Shown in pieces: positions 38,660-48,354 of a stretch of 64,000 nucleotides of DNA. Below the pieces are notes generated by a model. It had not been told where the DNA came from. It saw only the letters and a program-made list of their open reading frames with translations, and did not search any database. Source of the DNA: Ruegeria sp. HKCCD4315 (GTDB lineage: Bacteria > Pseudomonadota > Alphaproteobacteria > Rhodobacterales > Rhodobacteraceae). The DNA lies in assembly GCF_013112245.1 (NCBI RefSeq), contig NZ_WVRN01000001.1, positions 1,430,501 to 1,494,500 on the forward strand, written 5' to 3'. The stretch's first letter is position 1. Each line of letters starts with the position of its first letter. Position numbers and translations under genes: made by a program.

Positions 38660-39835
38660 TTAGAAGGACAGGCCCTGTAACCGGTCGAACAATTGGCCCA
38701 ATCCAGCACGGTTCAGATTGGCGAATGCTACACGGACTTGCCGTTTTCCGGCGGGGTCGTGATCGGGCATGAACATGGTGCCGGGCAACAGCAGCACGCC
38801 TGCTTCTGCCACCAGACGGCGGGCCAGTTCATCCGAAGCCATATCGAATGGATGTTCAAGATAGGCGAAATAGGCACCAAGCCCCAAAAGACGCCATCCT
38901 TGCGCTTCAAGTGCTGGCATCCCGTCCTTGATTGCGGCCCTGCGGTCCAGAATCTCGTCCCGCTCACCTGCCAGCCATTGTGACAGGTTCTGCATCCCCC
39001 AAAGGGCTGCGAACTGACCGATCTGACCGGGACAAATGGCAACGGTGTCGAGGAATTTCTCGACTTCCGCCAAAAGCACGCGGCTTGTCGCTATGGCCCC
39101 GACCCGGTGGCCTGTCAGGCGATAAGCTTTGGAAAAGGAATAGAGTTGGACCAAGGTCTCATCCCAGTCAGGCTGCTGGAACAGATCGTGTGGTGGACCG
39201 CTGCGGCTATCGAAATCGCGATATGTCTCATCGACGATGAGGCGAATTCCAGTGTCACGCGCCAGGTCATAGAAGGCCCGGACCAGATCAGTCGGGTATT
39301 CAACACCACCGGGGTTGTTGGGCGTGACCAGGGCGATGGCGCGCGTTTTTTTGGTGATCAGTGCGCCCGCACGATCCGGATCAGGCAGAAGGTCATCTCC
39401 TGTTGGCAGGTCAACGGCCTTCACCCCAGCCATGTCCAACCACATTTTATGATTGAAATACCATGGCGTTGGTAGAATCACTTCATCCGCCTCGTCAGTG
39501 ATTGCCGAGATCACAGCCGAAAAGGCCTGATTGCAGCCCGAAGTGATTGCGGTCTGAGCCGGATCAACCTGTGCTGCGTAATGCGCGCTGATCTGTGCTG
39601 CCAGTTCAGTGCGCAGGTCGTCGTTCCCCAAGACCGGCCCATATAAATGCGCGCTGTCTTCCTGCACGGCAAAATCGGCCATGGCCTGACGCAGAGCAAG
39701 CGGAGGCGGGTCGACCGGCGCGGCCTGGCTGACATTGATCAGCGGGCGGTCAGCTGGGAAGGTGACACCTTCAACCCAACGGCGCGCCTCCATCACCGGA
39801 GGAGGGAAAGTGGCGCTGGTGCGGGTCTGGGTCAT
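38660..39835 (-). CDS. PLP-dependent aminotransferase, class I/II
   Basis: A 391-residue fold-type I aminotransferase. The PLP lysine is K236 in SFSKAYRLTGHRVG; TPNNPGG and VDETYRDFD supply the Asn and Asp contacts; the carboxylate-binding Arg lies in QVRVAFANL. The substrate cannot be told from sequence; an aromatic amino acid or aspartate-type keto acid is possible. It stands alone between ppiD (80 bp downstream) and gpt (65 bp upstream), all on the minus strand. Confidence 0.9.
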   Translation of the reverse strand: MTQTRTSATFPPPVMEARRWVEGVTFPADRPLINVSQAAPVDPPPLALRQAMADFAVQEDSAHLYGPVLGNDDLRTELAAQISAHYAAQVDPAQTAITSGCNQAFSAVISAITDEADEVILPTPWYFNHKMWLDMAGVKAVDLPTGDDLLPDPDRAGALITKKTRAIALVTPNNPGGVEYPTDLVRAFYDLARDTGIRLIVDETYRDFDSRSGPPHDLFQQPDWDETLVQLYSFSKAYRLTGHRVGAIATSRVLLAEVEKFLDTVAICPGQIGQFAALWGMQNLSQWLAGERDEILDRRAAIKDGMPALEAQGWRLLGLGAYFAYLEHPFDMASDELARRLVAEAGVLLLPGTMFMPDHDPAGKRQVRVAFANLNRAGLGQLFDRLQGLSF

Positions 39836-39852
39836 GGCGTACCGGTCTATAT

Positions 39853-39899
39853 GCGAGGCTCTGCCTCGCGCTCCGAGGTATTTTTAAACAGAAGAAGGG
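39853..39899. repeat. Possible REP-like intergenic palindrome
   Basis: A perfect GCGAGGC-TCT-GCCTCGC hairpin (39853-39869) is followed by GCTCCGAGG and an AT-rich TATTTTTAAACAGAAGAAG tail. The form resembles short palindromic elements scattered between genes in roseobacters. Only one copy is visible in this window, so the repeat status is unproven. Confidence 0.35.
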
Positions 39900-39900
39900 A

Positions 39901-40410
39901 TCAGTCGGTGCCGCGATATGGCTCGACATATTGAAGTGCCATATCCCAGGGGAAGAAGATCCACGTATCCTGGCTTACTTCGGTGATGAAGGTGTCCACC
40001 ATAGGGCGGCCCTTGGGTTTGGCATAAACAGTCGCAAAATGTGCGTTGGGGTACATTTTGCGGACCAACTCCAGCGTTTTACCGCTGTCTACCAAGTCAT
40101 CGATGATCAGAATGCCGGTGCCATCGCCCATCAGATCTGCGTCGGGGGCTTTCAGAACTTCGGCTTCGCCTTGTTCCTGATGGTGGTACGACCGCACGCT
40201 GATCGTGTCGACTGTGCGGATGTCAAGCTCTCGGCTCACAATCATCGCAGGGGCCATGCCGCCGCGCGTAATGGCTACAACGGCGCGCCAGGCACCATCG
40301 TCTGGGCCTTGTCCATCAAGACGCCAGGCCAACGCGCGCGAATCGCGATGGATCTGGTCCCAGCTGATGTGAAATCCTTTTTCGTGGGGCAGGCGGTCTT
40401 TGGCGCTCAT
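39901..40410 (-). CDS. gpt: Xanthine (guanine) phosphoribosyltransferase
   Basis: A 169-residue type I phosphoribosyltransferase for purine salvage, making XMP or GMP from xanthine or guanine and PRPP. The PRPP motif [15 protein letters not shown], the [15 protein letters not shown] segment and [10 protein letters not shown] hood residues are as in E. coli Gpt. The N-terminal [27 protein letters not shown] is characteristic. Start ATG 40410; it follows fabI by 4 bp, so a fabI-gpt operon is likely. Confidence 0.93.
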   Translation of the reverse strand: MSAKDRLPHEKGFHISWDQIHRDSRALAWRLDGQGPDDGAWRAVVAITRGGMAPAMIVSRELDIRTVDTISVRSYHHQEQGEAEVLKAPDADLMGDGTGILIIDDLVDSGKTLELVRKMYPNAHFATVYAKPKGRPMVDTFITEVSQDTWIFFPWDMALQYVEPYRGTD

Positions 40411-40414
40411 GATC

Positions 40415-41221
40415 TTAGCCCTTTTCCACGTCAGGTGCATCGACGGCCTTCATGCCGACAATGTGATAACCCGAATCTACGTGCAGATTTTCTCCGGTCA
40501 CGCCGCTGGACAGATCAGACAGCAAGTAGAGTGCTGATTTGCCCACATCATCGATGGTCACGTTGCGGCGCAGGGGCGAGTTATATTCGTTCCACTTCAT
40601 GATATAGCGGAAATCGCCGATGCCGCTGGCGGCCAGGGTCTTGATCGGACCGGCTGAGATCGAGTTCACTCGGATACCGTCCTTGCCCAGATCCTCGGCC
40701 AGATATTTGACCGACGCCTCAAGCGCGGCTTTGGCGACGCCCATTACATTATAATGAGGCATGACCTGTTCGGCGCCATAATAGGTCAGGGTGATTGCAC
40801 TGCCGCCTTCGCCCATCATTTTTTCGGCGCGTTGCATCACGGCGGTGAAGGAATAAACCGACACGTCCATTGTCAGCTTGAAATTCGCCCGGCTGGTATC
40901 GACATAGCGACCGCGCAGTTCGTTCTTGTCGGAAAAGCCGATGGCATGAACGATAAAGTCTAGTTTGCCCCATTTCTCTTCCAGCGCAGTGAACAGCGCA
41001 TCAACGGATGCCTCATCGCTCACGTCACATGGCAGGACGATTTCGCTACCCAATTGCGCTGCAAGCGGGTCGACGCGCTTTTTCAAAGCGTCGCCCTGGT
41101 AGGAAAAAGCAAGTTCGGCCCCGGCTTCGGACAAGGCGCGGGCGATTCCCCATGCGATTGATTTGTCATTGGCCAGTCCCATGATGAGGCCGCGTTTGCC
41201 GGCCATCAACTGATTTGACAT
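40415..41221 (-). CDS. fabI: Enoyl-ACP reductase (NADH), FabI
   Basis: A 268-residue short-chain dehydrogenase that reduces the enoyl-ACP double bond in fatty acid elongation. The nucleotide motif [13 protein letters not shown] and the catalytic Tyr/Lys of the FabI pattern Y-x6-Y-x3-MGVAK ([19 protein letters not shown]) are clear; [18 protein letters not shown] follows. It is the classical target of triclosan. I start at ATG 41221 ([12 protein letters not shown]), although the frame is open far upstream across the opposite pdxH. Confidence 0.96.
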   Translation of the reverse strand: MSNQLMAGKRGLIMGLANDKSIAWGIARALSEAGAELAFSYQGDALKKRVDPLAAQLGSEIVLPCDVSDEASVDALFTALEEKWGKLDFIVHAIGFSDKNELRGRYVDTSRANFKLTMDVSVYSFTAVMQRAEKMMGEGGSAITLTYYGAEQVMPHYNVMGVAKAALEASVKYLAEDLGKDGIRVNSISAGPIKTLAASGIGDFRYIMKWNEYNSPLRRNVTIDDVGKSALYLLSDLSSGVTGENLHVDSGYHIVGMKAVDAPDVEKG

Positions 41222-41356
41222 GTGTGGTTCTCCGCCTGTCTTCGCGATGTGTTGAGTTGGTTTATGCCATTGGTAGCGTTGCATCAAGGCCGTGCGCTCT
41301 TGCCCGCAGCGGGTTCTCGCCTTAGGTTCGTCGTTAACACTTTCCAGGGGATGGAA

Positions 41357-41962
41357 ATGACCGAGCGTGATGGCATCTTTGCTGGCTCCGATCCGTTTGA
41401 AATAGCGGGTCGGTGGTTGAGTGAGGCTGAAAAGACAGAATTGAACGACCCTAATGCGATTGCGCTGGCAACCGTCGACCCAGATGGAATGCCAAACGCG
41501 CGTATGGTACTGCTGAAGGAGATCGAAGCAGATTCGTTTGTGTTCTATACGAACTACGAAAGCGCAAAAGCGGCCGAATTGGATGCAGCCGGAAAAGCTG
41601 CATTTGTCATGCATTGGAAATCTTTGCGGCGACAATTGCGTGTTCGTGGTACAATCACCCGCGAAAATGGGCCTCAGGCGGATGAATATTACGCATCGAG
41701 GTCGCTGAAGAGCCGTTTGGGGGCCTGGGCGTCGAAGCAATCTCAACCCCTATCAAGCCGTACAGCCTTGATGGCTGAGGTGGCCAAGGTGACTGCTAAG
41801 CTGGGTCCGAATCCCCCCCGCCCACCGTTTTGGGGCGGGTATAGATTGACGCCAACTGAAATTGAATTCTGGGCTGACGGGGCATTCCGTCTACATGATC
41901 GGTTCAGATGGAAACGCGCAGAGCCGGGATTGGCATGGCATGTGGAAAGGTTGAATCCATGA
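41357..41962 (+). CDS. pdxH: Pyridoxamine 5'-phosphate oxidase
   Basis: A 201-residue FMN enzyme making pyridoxal 5'-phosphate from PNP or PMP. The conserved features are [43 protein letters not shown] and the C-terminal [16 protein letters not shown]...RLHDRFRW. Two in-frame ATGs lie 6 bp apart; AGGGG is placed well for ATG 41357 and too close for 41351. Divergent from fabI. Confidence 0.95.
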   Translation: MTERDGIFAGSDPFEIAGRWLSEAEKTELNDPNAIALATVDPDGMPNARMVLLKEIEADSFVFYTNYESAKAAELDAAGKAAFVMHWKSLRRQLRVRGTITRENGPQADEYYASRSLKSRLGAWASKQSQPLSSRTALMAEVAKVTAKLGPNPPRPPFWGGYRLTPTEIEFWADGAFRLHDRFRWKRAEPGLAWHVERLNP

Positions 41963-42083
41963 CGTTCACGTGTCGTGAAATGCAACAGGCAGAAAATAAA
42001 CAATTTTTTCGGCTTGAATTTACCTGTCATTCCCATAAACAACAAACCCTTAACGAACGGCTAAAACTCGCGATGGGAATACC

Positions 42084-42611
42084 GTGCCAGAAGATATGAA
42101 CAACATGTATCGCGTTCGTGGACACGTGAAATGGTTCGACCCTGCCAAGGGGTACGGATTTGTTGTGTCCGACGATGGCGGCCCGGATATCCTGTTGCAC
42201 GTGAACGTCTTGCGTAACTTTGGCCAGAGCTCGGTCGCAGATGGCGCTGGGATCGAGATCATGACGCACCGCACGGATCGGGGCGTTCAGGCCGTCGAAG
42301 TGGTCGCGATTGATCCTCCGGCGCGGACCGACTCGATGATGCTGGCCGATTTTGCCGAGTTGGATCCAGTGACGATCGCCGAGGCACCATTGGAAGCCGC
42401 GCGCGTAAAGTGGTTCGACAAGGGTAAAGGCTTTGGTTTTGCCAACGTCTTTGGCCGTGGCGAAGACGTTTTTCTCCATATCGAAGTGCTGCGCCGTTCC
42501 GGTCTTGCTGATCTGCAACCGGGCGAAGCGCTGGCAATGCGAGTGATCGATGGCAAACGGGGCCGGATGGCGGCTCAGGTGTTGGCCTGGGAAGCCGCAC
42601 TGGACGGCTGA
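42084..42611 (+). CDS. Cold shock protein with two CSD domains
   Basis: A 175-residue protein carrying two OB-fold cold-shock domains. The first (residues about 10-75) reads GHVKWFDPAKGYGFVVS with DILLHVNVLR. The second (about 105-173) reads ARVKWFDKGKGFGFANVFG with EDVFLHIEVLR, containing the RNP-type KGFGF and VFLH motifs. Tandem CSD proteins are common in alphaproteobacteria; they bind single-stranded RNA or DNA and may act as RNA chaperones. The start is GTG 42084 with GGGAA upstream; ATG 42096 is an alternative. It is 7 bp before the DUF192 gene, so co-transcription is likely. Confidence 0.93.
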   Translation: MPEDMNNMYRVRGHVKWFDPAKGYGFVVSDDGGPDILLHVNVLRNFGQSSVADGAGIEIMTHRTDRGVQAVEVVAIDPPARTDSMMLADFAELDPVTIAEAPLEAARVKWFDKGKGFGFANVFGRGEDVFLHIEVLRRSGLADLQPGEALAMRVIDGKRGRMAAQVLAWEAALDG

Positions 42612-42618
42612 CGTTTTC

Positions 42619-43086
42619 ATGAAACGGTTTCTGACGCTTCTGCCCCTGTTCCTAGTGCTTTGGACGGGTGGGGCGTTTGCAGCGTGCAGCGCTGATCGTG
42701 TTACCTTGCGAAATGACTACGCAACGGTGCGTTTTGACGTCGAACTTGCCGTTACACCTCAGGAACGCTCCCAAGGGTTGATGTTTCGCGAAACGCTCCC
42801 GAATCGATCAGGTATGCTGTTTGTGTTTGACCCGCCTCAACGTGTCGCGTTCTGGATGAAGAACACTTTGATTCCCCTGGACATGATTTTTCTGGATCGC
42901 ACAGGCTTGGTAACGCGCGTGCATGAGGGGGCGATTCCTGGCGATCTGACCCCAATCGAAGGCGGAGATTCCGTTTTTGCAGTGCTGGAAATCAACGCCG
43001 GATTGTCGGCGCGCTATTCCATTACGCCCGGCACACAGATGCAGCACGAAATTTTTTCGTCAGGTCCTGCAATTTGGCCCTGTTAG
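42619..43086 (+). CDS. DUF192 family secreted protein
   Basis: A 155-residue protein with a signal peptide (residues 1-21, ending FAA). The remainder is a DUF192 domain: VELAVTPQERSQGLMFRE, SGMLFVFDPPQRVAFWMKNTLIPLDMIFLD and VFAVLEINAG. The family is widespread and of unknown function. ATG 42619 lies 7 bp after the cold-shock gene stop. tRNA-Pro follows on the same strand 43 bp later. Confidence 0.9.
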   Translation: MKRFLTLLPLFLVLWTGGAFAACSADRVTLRNDYATVRFDVELAVTPQERSQGLMFRETLPNRSGMLFVFDPPQRVAFWMKNTLIPLDMIFLDRTGLVTRVHEGAIPGDLTPIEGGDSVFAVLEINAGLSARYSITPGTQMQHEIFSSGPAIWPC

Positions 43087-43129
43087 GGCTTTTCAAATCA
43101 GATTGGCATCGTTAGGAAGGCGCACGGTC

Positions 43130-43206
43130 CGGGGCGTGGCGCAGTCTGGTAGCGCACCTGTTTTGGGTACAGGGGGTCGTAGGTTCGAATCCTGCCGCCC
43201 CGACCA
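43130..43206 (+). tRNA. tRNA-Pro (TGG)
   Basis: 77 nt with encoded CCA (43204-43206). The acceptor CGGGGCG pairs with CGCCCCG; the anticodon loop TTTTGGG gives TGG; the T-arm GGTTCGAATCC is normal. The 5' CGGGG start is typical of tRNA-Pro. Confidence 0.97.
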
Positions 43207-43217
43207 CTTCCACTCAA

Positions 43218-43652
43218 TCATGAGGGCGAACCGCCCATTGCTTGGAACAGCCGGCTGATCGACTGATCCAGCTCGGTGCTGTCCAATGGCACTTCGACCA
43301 CAGAACCGGTTCTCTGCGGGACTTTGAAGAACACGTTTGCATCTATGCGGTAACCGTCAGCGTTCTTGCTTGATGTCAGGCGCATAACGCTTTGTGGCAG
43401 GTCCTGAGGATTGCCGTCGTAATTCAGAATCAAATAGGCAGATGCCTCTGCGGGCAGAAACTCGCGGCATTCAAATGTTTGGCCGCTGGTTCTTTCAAAA
43501 GATTCCCCCGGACCGGAACAACTGGTTTCAAAAACATCAAACAGTCTTTGCGGATACGTTTCGAACTGGGCGCTGCGTGACGCATCGGGCACATCTTGTG
43601 GTGCGCAGGCCACGATACAGGCCAAGAACGGAATAAAGGTGAACAGCTTCAT
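43218..43652 (-). CDS. Putative lipoprotein of unknown function
   Basis: A 144-residue protein from ATG 43652. The signal peptide (MKLFTFIPFLACIVAC) ends in a lipobox IVAC, giving a lipid-modified cysteine followed by APQDVPD. The mature part has two further cysteines (TSCSGPG and FECREF) that could form a disulfide, and a DYGNP...VMRLTSSK segment. No known family is recognised. An upstream in-frame ATG (6 codons earlier) is less favoured. It lies opposite and next to tRNA-Pro. Confidence 0.7.
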   Translation of the reverse strand: MKLFTFIPFLACIVACAPQDVPDASRSAQFETYPQRLFDVFETSCSGPGESFERTSGQTFECREFLPAEASAYLILNYDGNPQDLPQSVMRLTSSKNADGYRIDANVFFKVPQRTGSVVEVPLDSTELDQSISRLFQAMGGSPS

Positions 43653-43949
43653 ACCTTTGGACCTTTTCACAATTGAACGAACGGGCCGCGATCAAATTCG
43701 AACGCCTCAGAACAGAACCAGATGATTCCCGATCAGCCTAGACGTTGTCGCATTGGTTGATCAAATGCAGATAACTATGCTGGCAAAAACGGGAATTCGA
43801 TTTGAGACTTTGAGGTTTCGGCGAAAATTTGCCGTGGATGATCCTGTGGAGGAATCGCGCACCGTTGGGTCACATTCTTGAAACGTCGTCAGGTCAACAA
43901 AAAAGATTTCAAAAAAGGCGGAAAAAGGGCGTTGACCTTATATGTGTTC

Positions 43950-43965
43950 ATACGCCAAATTGTAT
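43950..43965 (+). promoter_or_regulatory. Candidate NrdR box 1 (nrdJ)
   Basis: ATACGCCAAATTGTAT matches the NrdR consensus ACACWATATATWGTGT at 10 of 16 positions by my count and is an imperfect palindrome. It starts exactly 31 bp before the better box 2, leaving a 15-bp spacer, the phasing known for paired NrdR boxes. Confidence 0.5.
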
Positions 43966-43980
43966 GAGCCGAAGAGATTG

Positions 43981-43996
43981 CCACAATATCTGGTGT
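43981..43996 (+). promoter_or_regulatory. Candidate NrdR box 2 (nrdJ)
   Basis: CCACAATATCTGGTGT matches the NrdR consensus ACACWATATATWGTGT at 13 of 16 positions. It lies about 200 bp before the nrdJ ATG and just downstream of box 1, a position suited to repressing the nrdJ promoter when dATP is plentiful. Confidence 0.65.
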
Positions 43997-44194
43997 TGAA
44001 GCTGGAAGAGGCAGCAGGCGAGGGTCGGAAAGCACATCTAATTTAAGTGCGCCGTTTTTGCGGTTTTTCCGCTGTCTTTGACAGCGAAGGATGCCCTTGT
44101 CCGTATAACTCTGGGCGTTGTGGGCGGCACCCTGCAACACAACATTTGGTGCCGGGAACTGAAAATTGGGCGGAATTTAACCAGGGCTGCGGAC

Positions 44195-47100
44195 ATGAAG
44201 ATTGACAGAAAATTCACCAAACCAGATCAGGATGCCTACTCGGACCTTGATTTCGTGTCTGCAACGTCTGAAATCCGTAACCCGGATGGAACGATTGTAT
44301 TCCGCCTGGATAACATTGAAGTACCCGCAAGCTGGTCGCAGGTGGCAAGCGACGTGATCGCTCAGAAATACTTCCGCAAGGCAGGCGTTCCCAGCAAGCT
44401 GAAGAAGGTCAAAGAAAAAGACGTTCCAGAATTCCTGTGGCGTTCGGTCCCTGCCGAAGGCGCTGAATTTGACGGAGAAACCTCGTCCAAGCAGGTGTTC
44501 GATCGTCTGGCGGGTGCATGGGCCTATTGGGGCTGGAAGGGCGGATACTTCTCGGATGAAGAAGACGCGCGTGCCTATTTTGACGAGATGCGCTATATGC
44601 TGGCGACCCAGCGCGCCGCACCGAACAGTCCTCAGTGGTTCAACACAGGTCTGCACTGGGCCTATGGAATCGACGGACCGGCGCAGGGGCACCACTATGT
44701 CGATTACAAAACCGGCAAACTGACCAAATCGAAATCCGCGTACGAGCATCCGCAGCCGCACGCGTGTTTCATCCAGTCCGTTGATGATGATCTGGTGAAC
44801 GAAGGCGGCATCATGGATCTGTGGGTGCGCGAGGCGCGCCTGTTCAAATACGGCTCGGGTACCGGGACCAACTTCAGCCATCTGCGCGCAGAGGGCGAGG
44901 CGTTGTCGGGTGGCGGCAAATCTTCGGGCCTGATGGGCTTTCTCAAAATCGGCGACCGCGCTGCTGGCGCGATCAAATCAGGCGGGACAACCCGTCGAGC
45001 AGCAAAGATGGTGATCGTCGATGCGGATCACCCGGACATCGAGCAATTCATCGAATGGAAGGTGATCGAAGAGCAGAAAGTGGCCTCGATCGTTGCCGGA
45101 TCGAAGATGCACGAAAAGATGCTGAACGGCATTTTCGAGGCCATCCGTTCGTGGGACGGCTCGGCAGATGATGCTTATGATCCAAACGCGAACGACGCGT
45201 TGAAAAAGGCAGTGCGCGAAGCGAAAAAAATAGCGATCCCAGAGACTTACATCAAACGCGTTCTGGATTATGCCAAGCAGGGTCACGACAGCATCGAATT
45301 CCCGACCTACGATACGGACTGGGATTCGGAAGCCTACAGCTCGGTCTCAGGCCAGAACTCGAACAACTCGATCCGCGTCACCAATGCGTTCCTGACCGCT
45401 GTCGAAAAGGACGCCGATTGGGAACTGATCAACCGCACCGACGGCAAGGTCGCCCGAACAGTCAAAGCGCGCGATCTGTGGGAAAAGGTCGGTCACGCCG
45501 CATGGGCATGCGCCGATCCGGGCATCCAGTTTCACGACACAGTAAACGAATGGCACACATGCCCCAATGATGGCGAGATTCGCGGCTCGAACCCGTGCTC
45601 GGAATATATGTTCCTTGATGACACGGCCTGTAACCTGGCGTCGATGAACTTGCTGACCTTCCTCAGGGATGGTGAGTTCCAGGCGGCGGACTATATGCAC
45701 GCCTCGCGTCTGTGGACCCTGACACTGGAAATCTCGGTAACAATGGCGCAGTTCCCGTCGAAAGAGATTGCGCAACTGTCCTATGACTTCCGCACCTTGG
45801 GTCTGGGCTATGCCAATATCGGCGGTCTGCTGATGAACATGGGCTACAGCTACGACTCGGACGAGGGCCGGGCCATCTGTGGCGCACTGACTGCGATCAT
45901 GACTGGTGTGGCCTATGCAACGTCGGCTGAGATCGCCGGAGAACTGGGCGCCTTCAAAGGTTACGAGCGCAACGCTGATCACATGCTGCGCGTCATCCGC
46001 AACCACCGCCGTGCGTCGCAGGGTGTAACCGAGGGCTATGAGAAACTGGCGGTCAAGCCGGTGCCTCTGGACCACGGCAACTGCCCGGACAAGCGTCTGA
46101 TCGATCTGGCCATGTCCGCTTGGGACGAGGCGCTGAGCCTGGGTGAGAAAAACGGCTATCGCAACGCGCAGGCCACCGTGATCGCGCCCACCGGCACCAT
46201 CGGTCTGGTGATGGACTGTGACACCACCGGGATCGAGCCGGACTTTGCTCTGGTCAAATTCAAGAAGCTGGCCGGTGGCGGTTACTTCAAAATCATCAAC
46301 CGCTCGGTGCCGTCGGCGCTGGAGAAGCTGGGTTATTCCTCATCTCAGATCGAAGAGATCGTGGGCTACGCGGTTGGTCACGGCACCATTGGCAACGCGC
46401 CGGGGATCAACCACACCTCGCTGACCGGTCACGGCTTTGGCCCCAATGAACTAGCGAAAGTGGATGCTGCACTGGAAAGCGCCTTTGACATCCGCTTTGT
46501 CTTTAACCAATGGACACTGGGCGAGGATTTCTGTACCGGCGTTCTGGGCATCCCGGCGACCAAGCTGAATGACCCGACTTTTGATCTGCTGCGCCATCTG
46601 GGCTTTACCCGCGCGGATATCGATGCAGCCAACGACCACGTTTGCGGAACCATGACGCTGGAAGGCGCGCCGCATCTGAAGGAAGAGCACTATTCGATCT
46701 TCGACTGCGCCAACCCGTGTGGCAAGAAAGGCAAGCGTTTCCTTGGGGTTGATAGTCACATCACCATGATGGCAGCCGCGCAGAGCTTCATCTCGGGCGC
46801 GATCTCGAAGACGATCAATATGCCGAATGATGCAACCATTGAGGATTGCCAGAAGGCATACGAGCTCAGCTGGTCTCTGGGTGTGAAAGCCAACGCACTC
46901 TATCGTGATGGCTCGAAACTGTCGCAGCCTCTGGCCGCGGCGCTGGTCGAGGATGACGACGAGGCGGCTGAAGTGCTGGAAAGCGGTTCGACGCAGGAAA
47001 AAGCTGTCGTTCTGGCCGAGAAAGTGATCGAGAAGGTCGTGGTCAAGGAAATGATCCGCAGCCACCGCGAGAAACTGCCGCATCGCCGCAAGGGCTATAC

Positions 47101-47815
47101 CCAAAAGGCGATCGTGGGCGGCCATAAGGTTTACTTGCGCACCGGTGAGTTCGAAGACGGCAAGTTGGGTGAGATCTTCATCGACATGCACAAGGAAGGC
47201 GCTGGCTTCCGTGCGATGATGAATAACTTCGCCATTGCCGTGTCGGTCGGTCTGCAATACGGCGTGCCGCTGGAAGAGTTTGTCGATGCCTTCACCTTCA
47301 CCAAGTTCGAACCGGCAGGGATGGTGCAGGGCAACGATTCGATCAAGAACGCAACGTCGATCCTGGATTACATCTTCCGCGAATTGGCCGTGTCCTACCT
47401 GGACCGCACCGATCTGGCGCATGTGAAACCCGAAGGCGCGACCTTTGACGATCTGGGTCGAGGCGAAGAAGAAGGTGTTTCCAACATCTCTGAGATCAGT
47501 GAAAGTGCTGCGTCCAAGTCATTGGAAGTGCTGAAACAAATCAGCTCGACCGGTTATCTGCGCAAGCGTCTGCCTCAGGATCTGGCAGTGTTCAATGCTG
47601 GTCAGGCTGAGCTGAACGGGATGGCTGAAACAGCGGCTGCATTCGAAGCACCTGTGGCTGAAACTGCAGTGGCAACCGGCATGGACGCCCGCACCAAAGC
47701 AAAGATGCAAGGCTATGAGGGCGACCCGTGCGGTGAATGCGGAAACTACACGCTGGTGCGCAACGGTACCTGCATGAAATGCAACACCTGCGGCGCGACA
47801 AGCGGGTGTAGCTAA
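44195..47815 (+). CDS. nrdJ: Vitamin B12-dependent (class II) ribonucleotide reductase
   Basis: A 1206-residue adenosylcobalamin-dependent reductase making deoxyribonucleotides with or without oxygen. Seen in order: NSPQWFNTG (residues about 149-157), [11 protein letters not shown] with the first redox cysteine, [38 protein letters not shown] (catalytic NPCSE), and [26 protein letters not shown]-terminal cysteine cluster ([18 protein letters not shown]) resembles a zinc ribbon and likely includes the redox-active pair. I place the start at ATG 44195 ([12 protein letters not shown]). It is a single gene, with candidate NrdR boxes upstream. It ties the organism's DNA synthesis to cobalamin supply. 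Confidence 0.97.
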   Translation: MKIDRKFTKPDQDAYSDLDFVSATSEIRNPDGTIVFRLDNIEVPASWSQVASDVIAQKYFRKAGVPSKLKKVKEKDVPEFLWRSVPAEGAEFDGETSSKQVFDRLAGAWAYWGWKGGYFSDEEDARAYFDEMRYMLATQRAAPNSPQWFNTGLHWAYGIDGPAQGHHYVDYKTGKLTKSKSAYEHPQPHACFIQSVDDDLVNEGGIMDLWVREARLFKYGSGTGTNFSHLRAEGEALSGGGKSSGLMGFLKIGDRAAGAIKSGGTTRRAAKMVIVDADHPDIEQFIEWKVIEEQKVASIVAGSKMHEKMLNGIFEAIRSWDGSADDAYDPNANDALKKAVREAKKIAIPETYIKRVLDYAKQGHDSIEFPTYDTDWDSEAYSSVSGQNSNNSIRVTNAFLTAVEKDADWELINRTDGKVARTVKARDLWEKVGHAAWACADPGIQFHDTVNEWHTCPNDGEIRGSNPCSEYMFLDDTACNLASMNLLTFLRDGEFQAADYMHASRLWTLTLEISVTMAQFPSKEIAQLSYDFRTLGLGYANIGGLLMNMGYSYDSDEGRAICGALTAIMTGVAYATSAEIAGELGAFKGYERNADHMLRVIRNHRRASQGVTEGYEKLAVKPVPLDHGNCPDKRLIDLAMSAWDEALSLGEKNGYRNAQATVIAPTGTIGLVMDCDTTGIEPDFALVKFKKLAGGGYFKIINRSVPSALEKLGYSSSQIEEIVGYAVGHGTIGNAPGINHTSLTGHGFGPNELAKVDAALESAFDIRFVFNQWTLGEDFCTGVLGIPATKLNDPTFDLLRHLGFTRADIDAANDHVCGTMTLEGAPHLKEEHYSIFDCANPCGKKGKRFLGVDSHITMMAAAQSFISGAISKTINMPNDATIEDCQKAYELSWSLGVKANALYRDGSKLSQPLAAALVEDDDEAAEVLESGSTQEKAVVLAEKVIEKVVVKEMIRSHREKLPHRRKGYTQKAIVGGHKVYLRTGEFEDGKLGEIFIDMHKEGAGFRAMMNNFAIAVSVGLQYGVPLEEFVDAFTFTKFEPAGMVQGNDSIKNATSILDYIFRELAVSYLDRTDLAHVKPEGATFDDLGRGEEEGVSNISEISESAASKSLEVLKQISSTGYLRKRLPQDLAVFNAGQAELNGMAETAAAFEAPVAETAVATGMDARTKAKMQGYEGDPCGECGNYTLVRNGTCMKCNTCGATSGCS

Positions 47816-47889
47816 GGCTTAACGCCCCGGCACCCCGGGGCGTAGGGGTCGGACGCTGCCCTTGGTTACCGACCCCGACGAATACGGAG

Positions 47890-47922
47890 AAAGGCACTGA
47901 GACTTACCAAGTTTGCCTTTTT
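47890..47922 (+). terminator. Candidate intrinsic terminator of nrdJ
   Basis: AAAGGCA (47890-47896) pairs with TGCCTTT (47914-47920), with an inner ACTT/AAGT pair closing an ACC loop, followed by TT. It is 75 bp after the nrdJ stop. Confidence 0.55.
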
Positions 47923-48086
47923 CCACTCGGCCGACATGCCCGTGTTGGCCGGGAACAGGGTGGGGCGGAATATTTGCTCCCTCCCACTCTTTCACGGGGC
48001 GGGTGCGCTCGCCCCATGCGCAGTCCAGGCCGCAGGCAAAAAAACACCGGGCGGTCAACGACATGAGCCTGGAAGGCGAAACTGAC

Positions 48087-48112
48087 AGGGGGCTTCGGCC
48101 CCCTTTCTTTTT
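48087..48112 (+). terminator. Strong intrinsic terminator with UUCG tetraloop
   Basis: AGGGGGC (48087-48093), TTCG loop, GCCCCCT (48098-48104), then TTTCTTTTT. This is a canonical plus-strand terminator with a stable C(UUCG)G loop. It lies 270 bp after nrdJ and no annotated gene immediately precedes it. Confidence 0.85.
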
Positions 48113-48354
48113 GTGCCGGGCTGCTTGCGTAAGCGTGGTTCTGCCGGATTACCTAGGATCCGTCGGGCAAGACCTGCCGAAACGGGTCAGGCGAAATTTT
48201 GCCCGGCGGCGCGTTGCGCGCCCGACTCGGCTAAACACGCAAGGATTGGCGCGAATCTCTGGATTTCGCGCAATACGGGTGACGCACTGAGGTGTTGCGG
48301 TGTTTCTGGGACCTGTCCGGACGAAAGATAATCAACCTATCAGGAGGCACCAAA

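Larger units (their letters stand above)
43671..44194. other. Regulatory region upstream of nrdJ
   Basis: About 520 bp between the lipoprotein gene and nrdJ. The left half shows no clear element. From 43932 there is a TTGACC (-35-like) sequence and, downstream, two 16-bp NrdR-like boxes starting at 43950 and 43981. No classical B12 riboswitch box (GCCACTG) was seen. The frame upstream of the nrdJ ATG is open from 44078 but is not family-like. Confidence 0.55.
47816..48354. other. Gene-free, hairpin-rich stretch after nrdJ
   Basis: About 540 bp with no convincing gene. It holds several strong inverted repeats: ACGCCCCGG/CCGGGGCGT at 47822-47843, GGGGTCGG/CCGACCCC at about 47844-47876, the nrdJ terminator, CGGCC/GGCCG around 47929-47952, GGGGCG/CGCCCC at about 47996-48016, and a tetraloop terminator at 48087-48104. 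It could be simple 3' UTR or encode a structured RNA. Confidence 0.45.

Noticed and set aside
43700..43713. GAAC-N6-GAAC near the nrdJ upstream region, resembling a LexA box
   Set aside because: The spacing is 6 rather than the required 7 bases, so the half-sites are out of register for LexA.
43671..44194. Cobalamin riboswitch upstream of nrdJ
   Set aside because: No B12-box sequence or matching multi-stem structure was seen; the region instead carries NrdR-like sites.
47913..48290. 125-codon ORF after nrdJ
   Set aside because: Passes through a strong terminator hairpin, and the product is low-complexity Arg/Pro-rich without a start signal.
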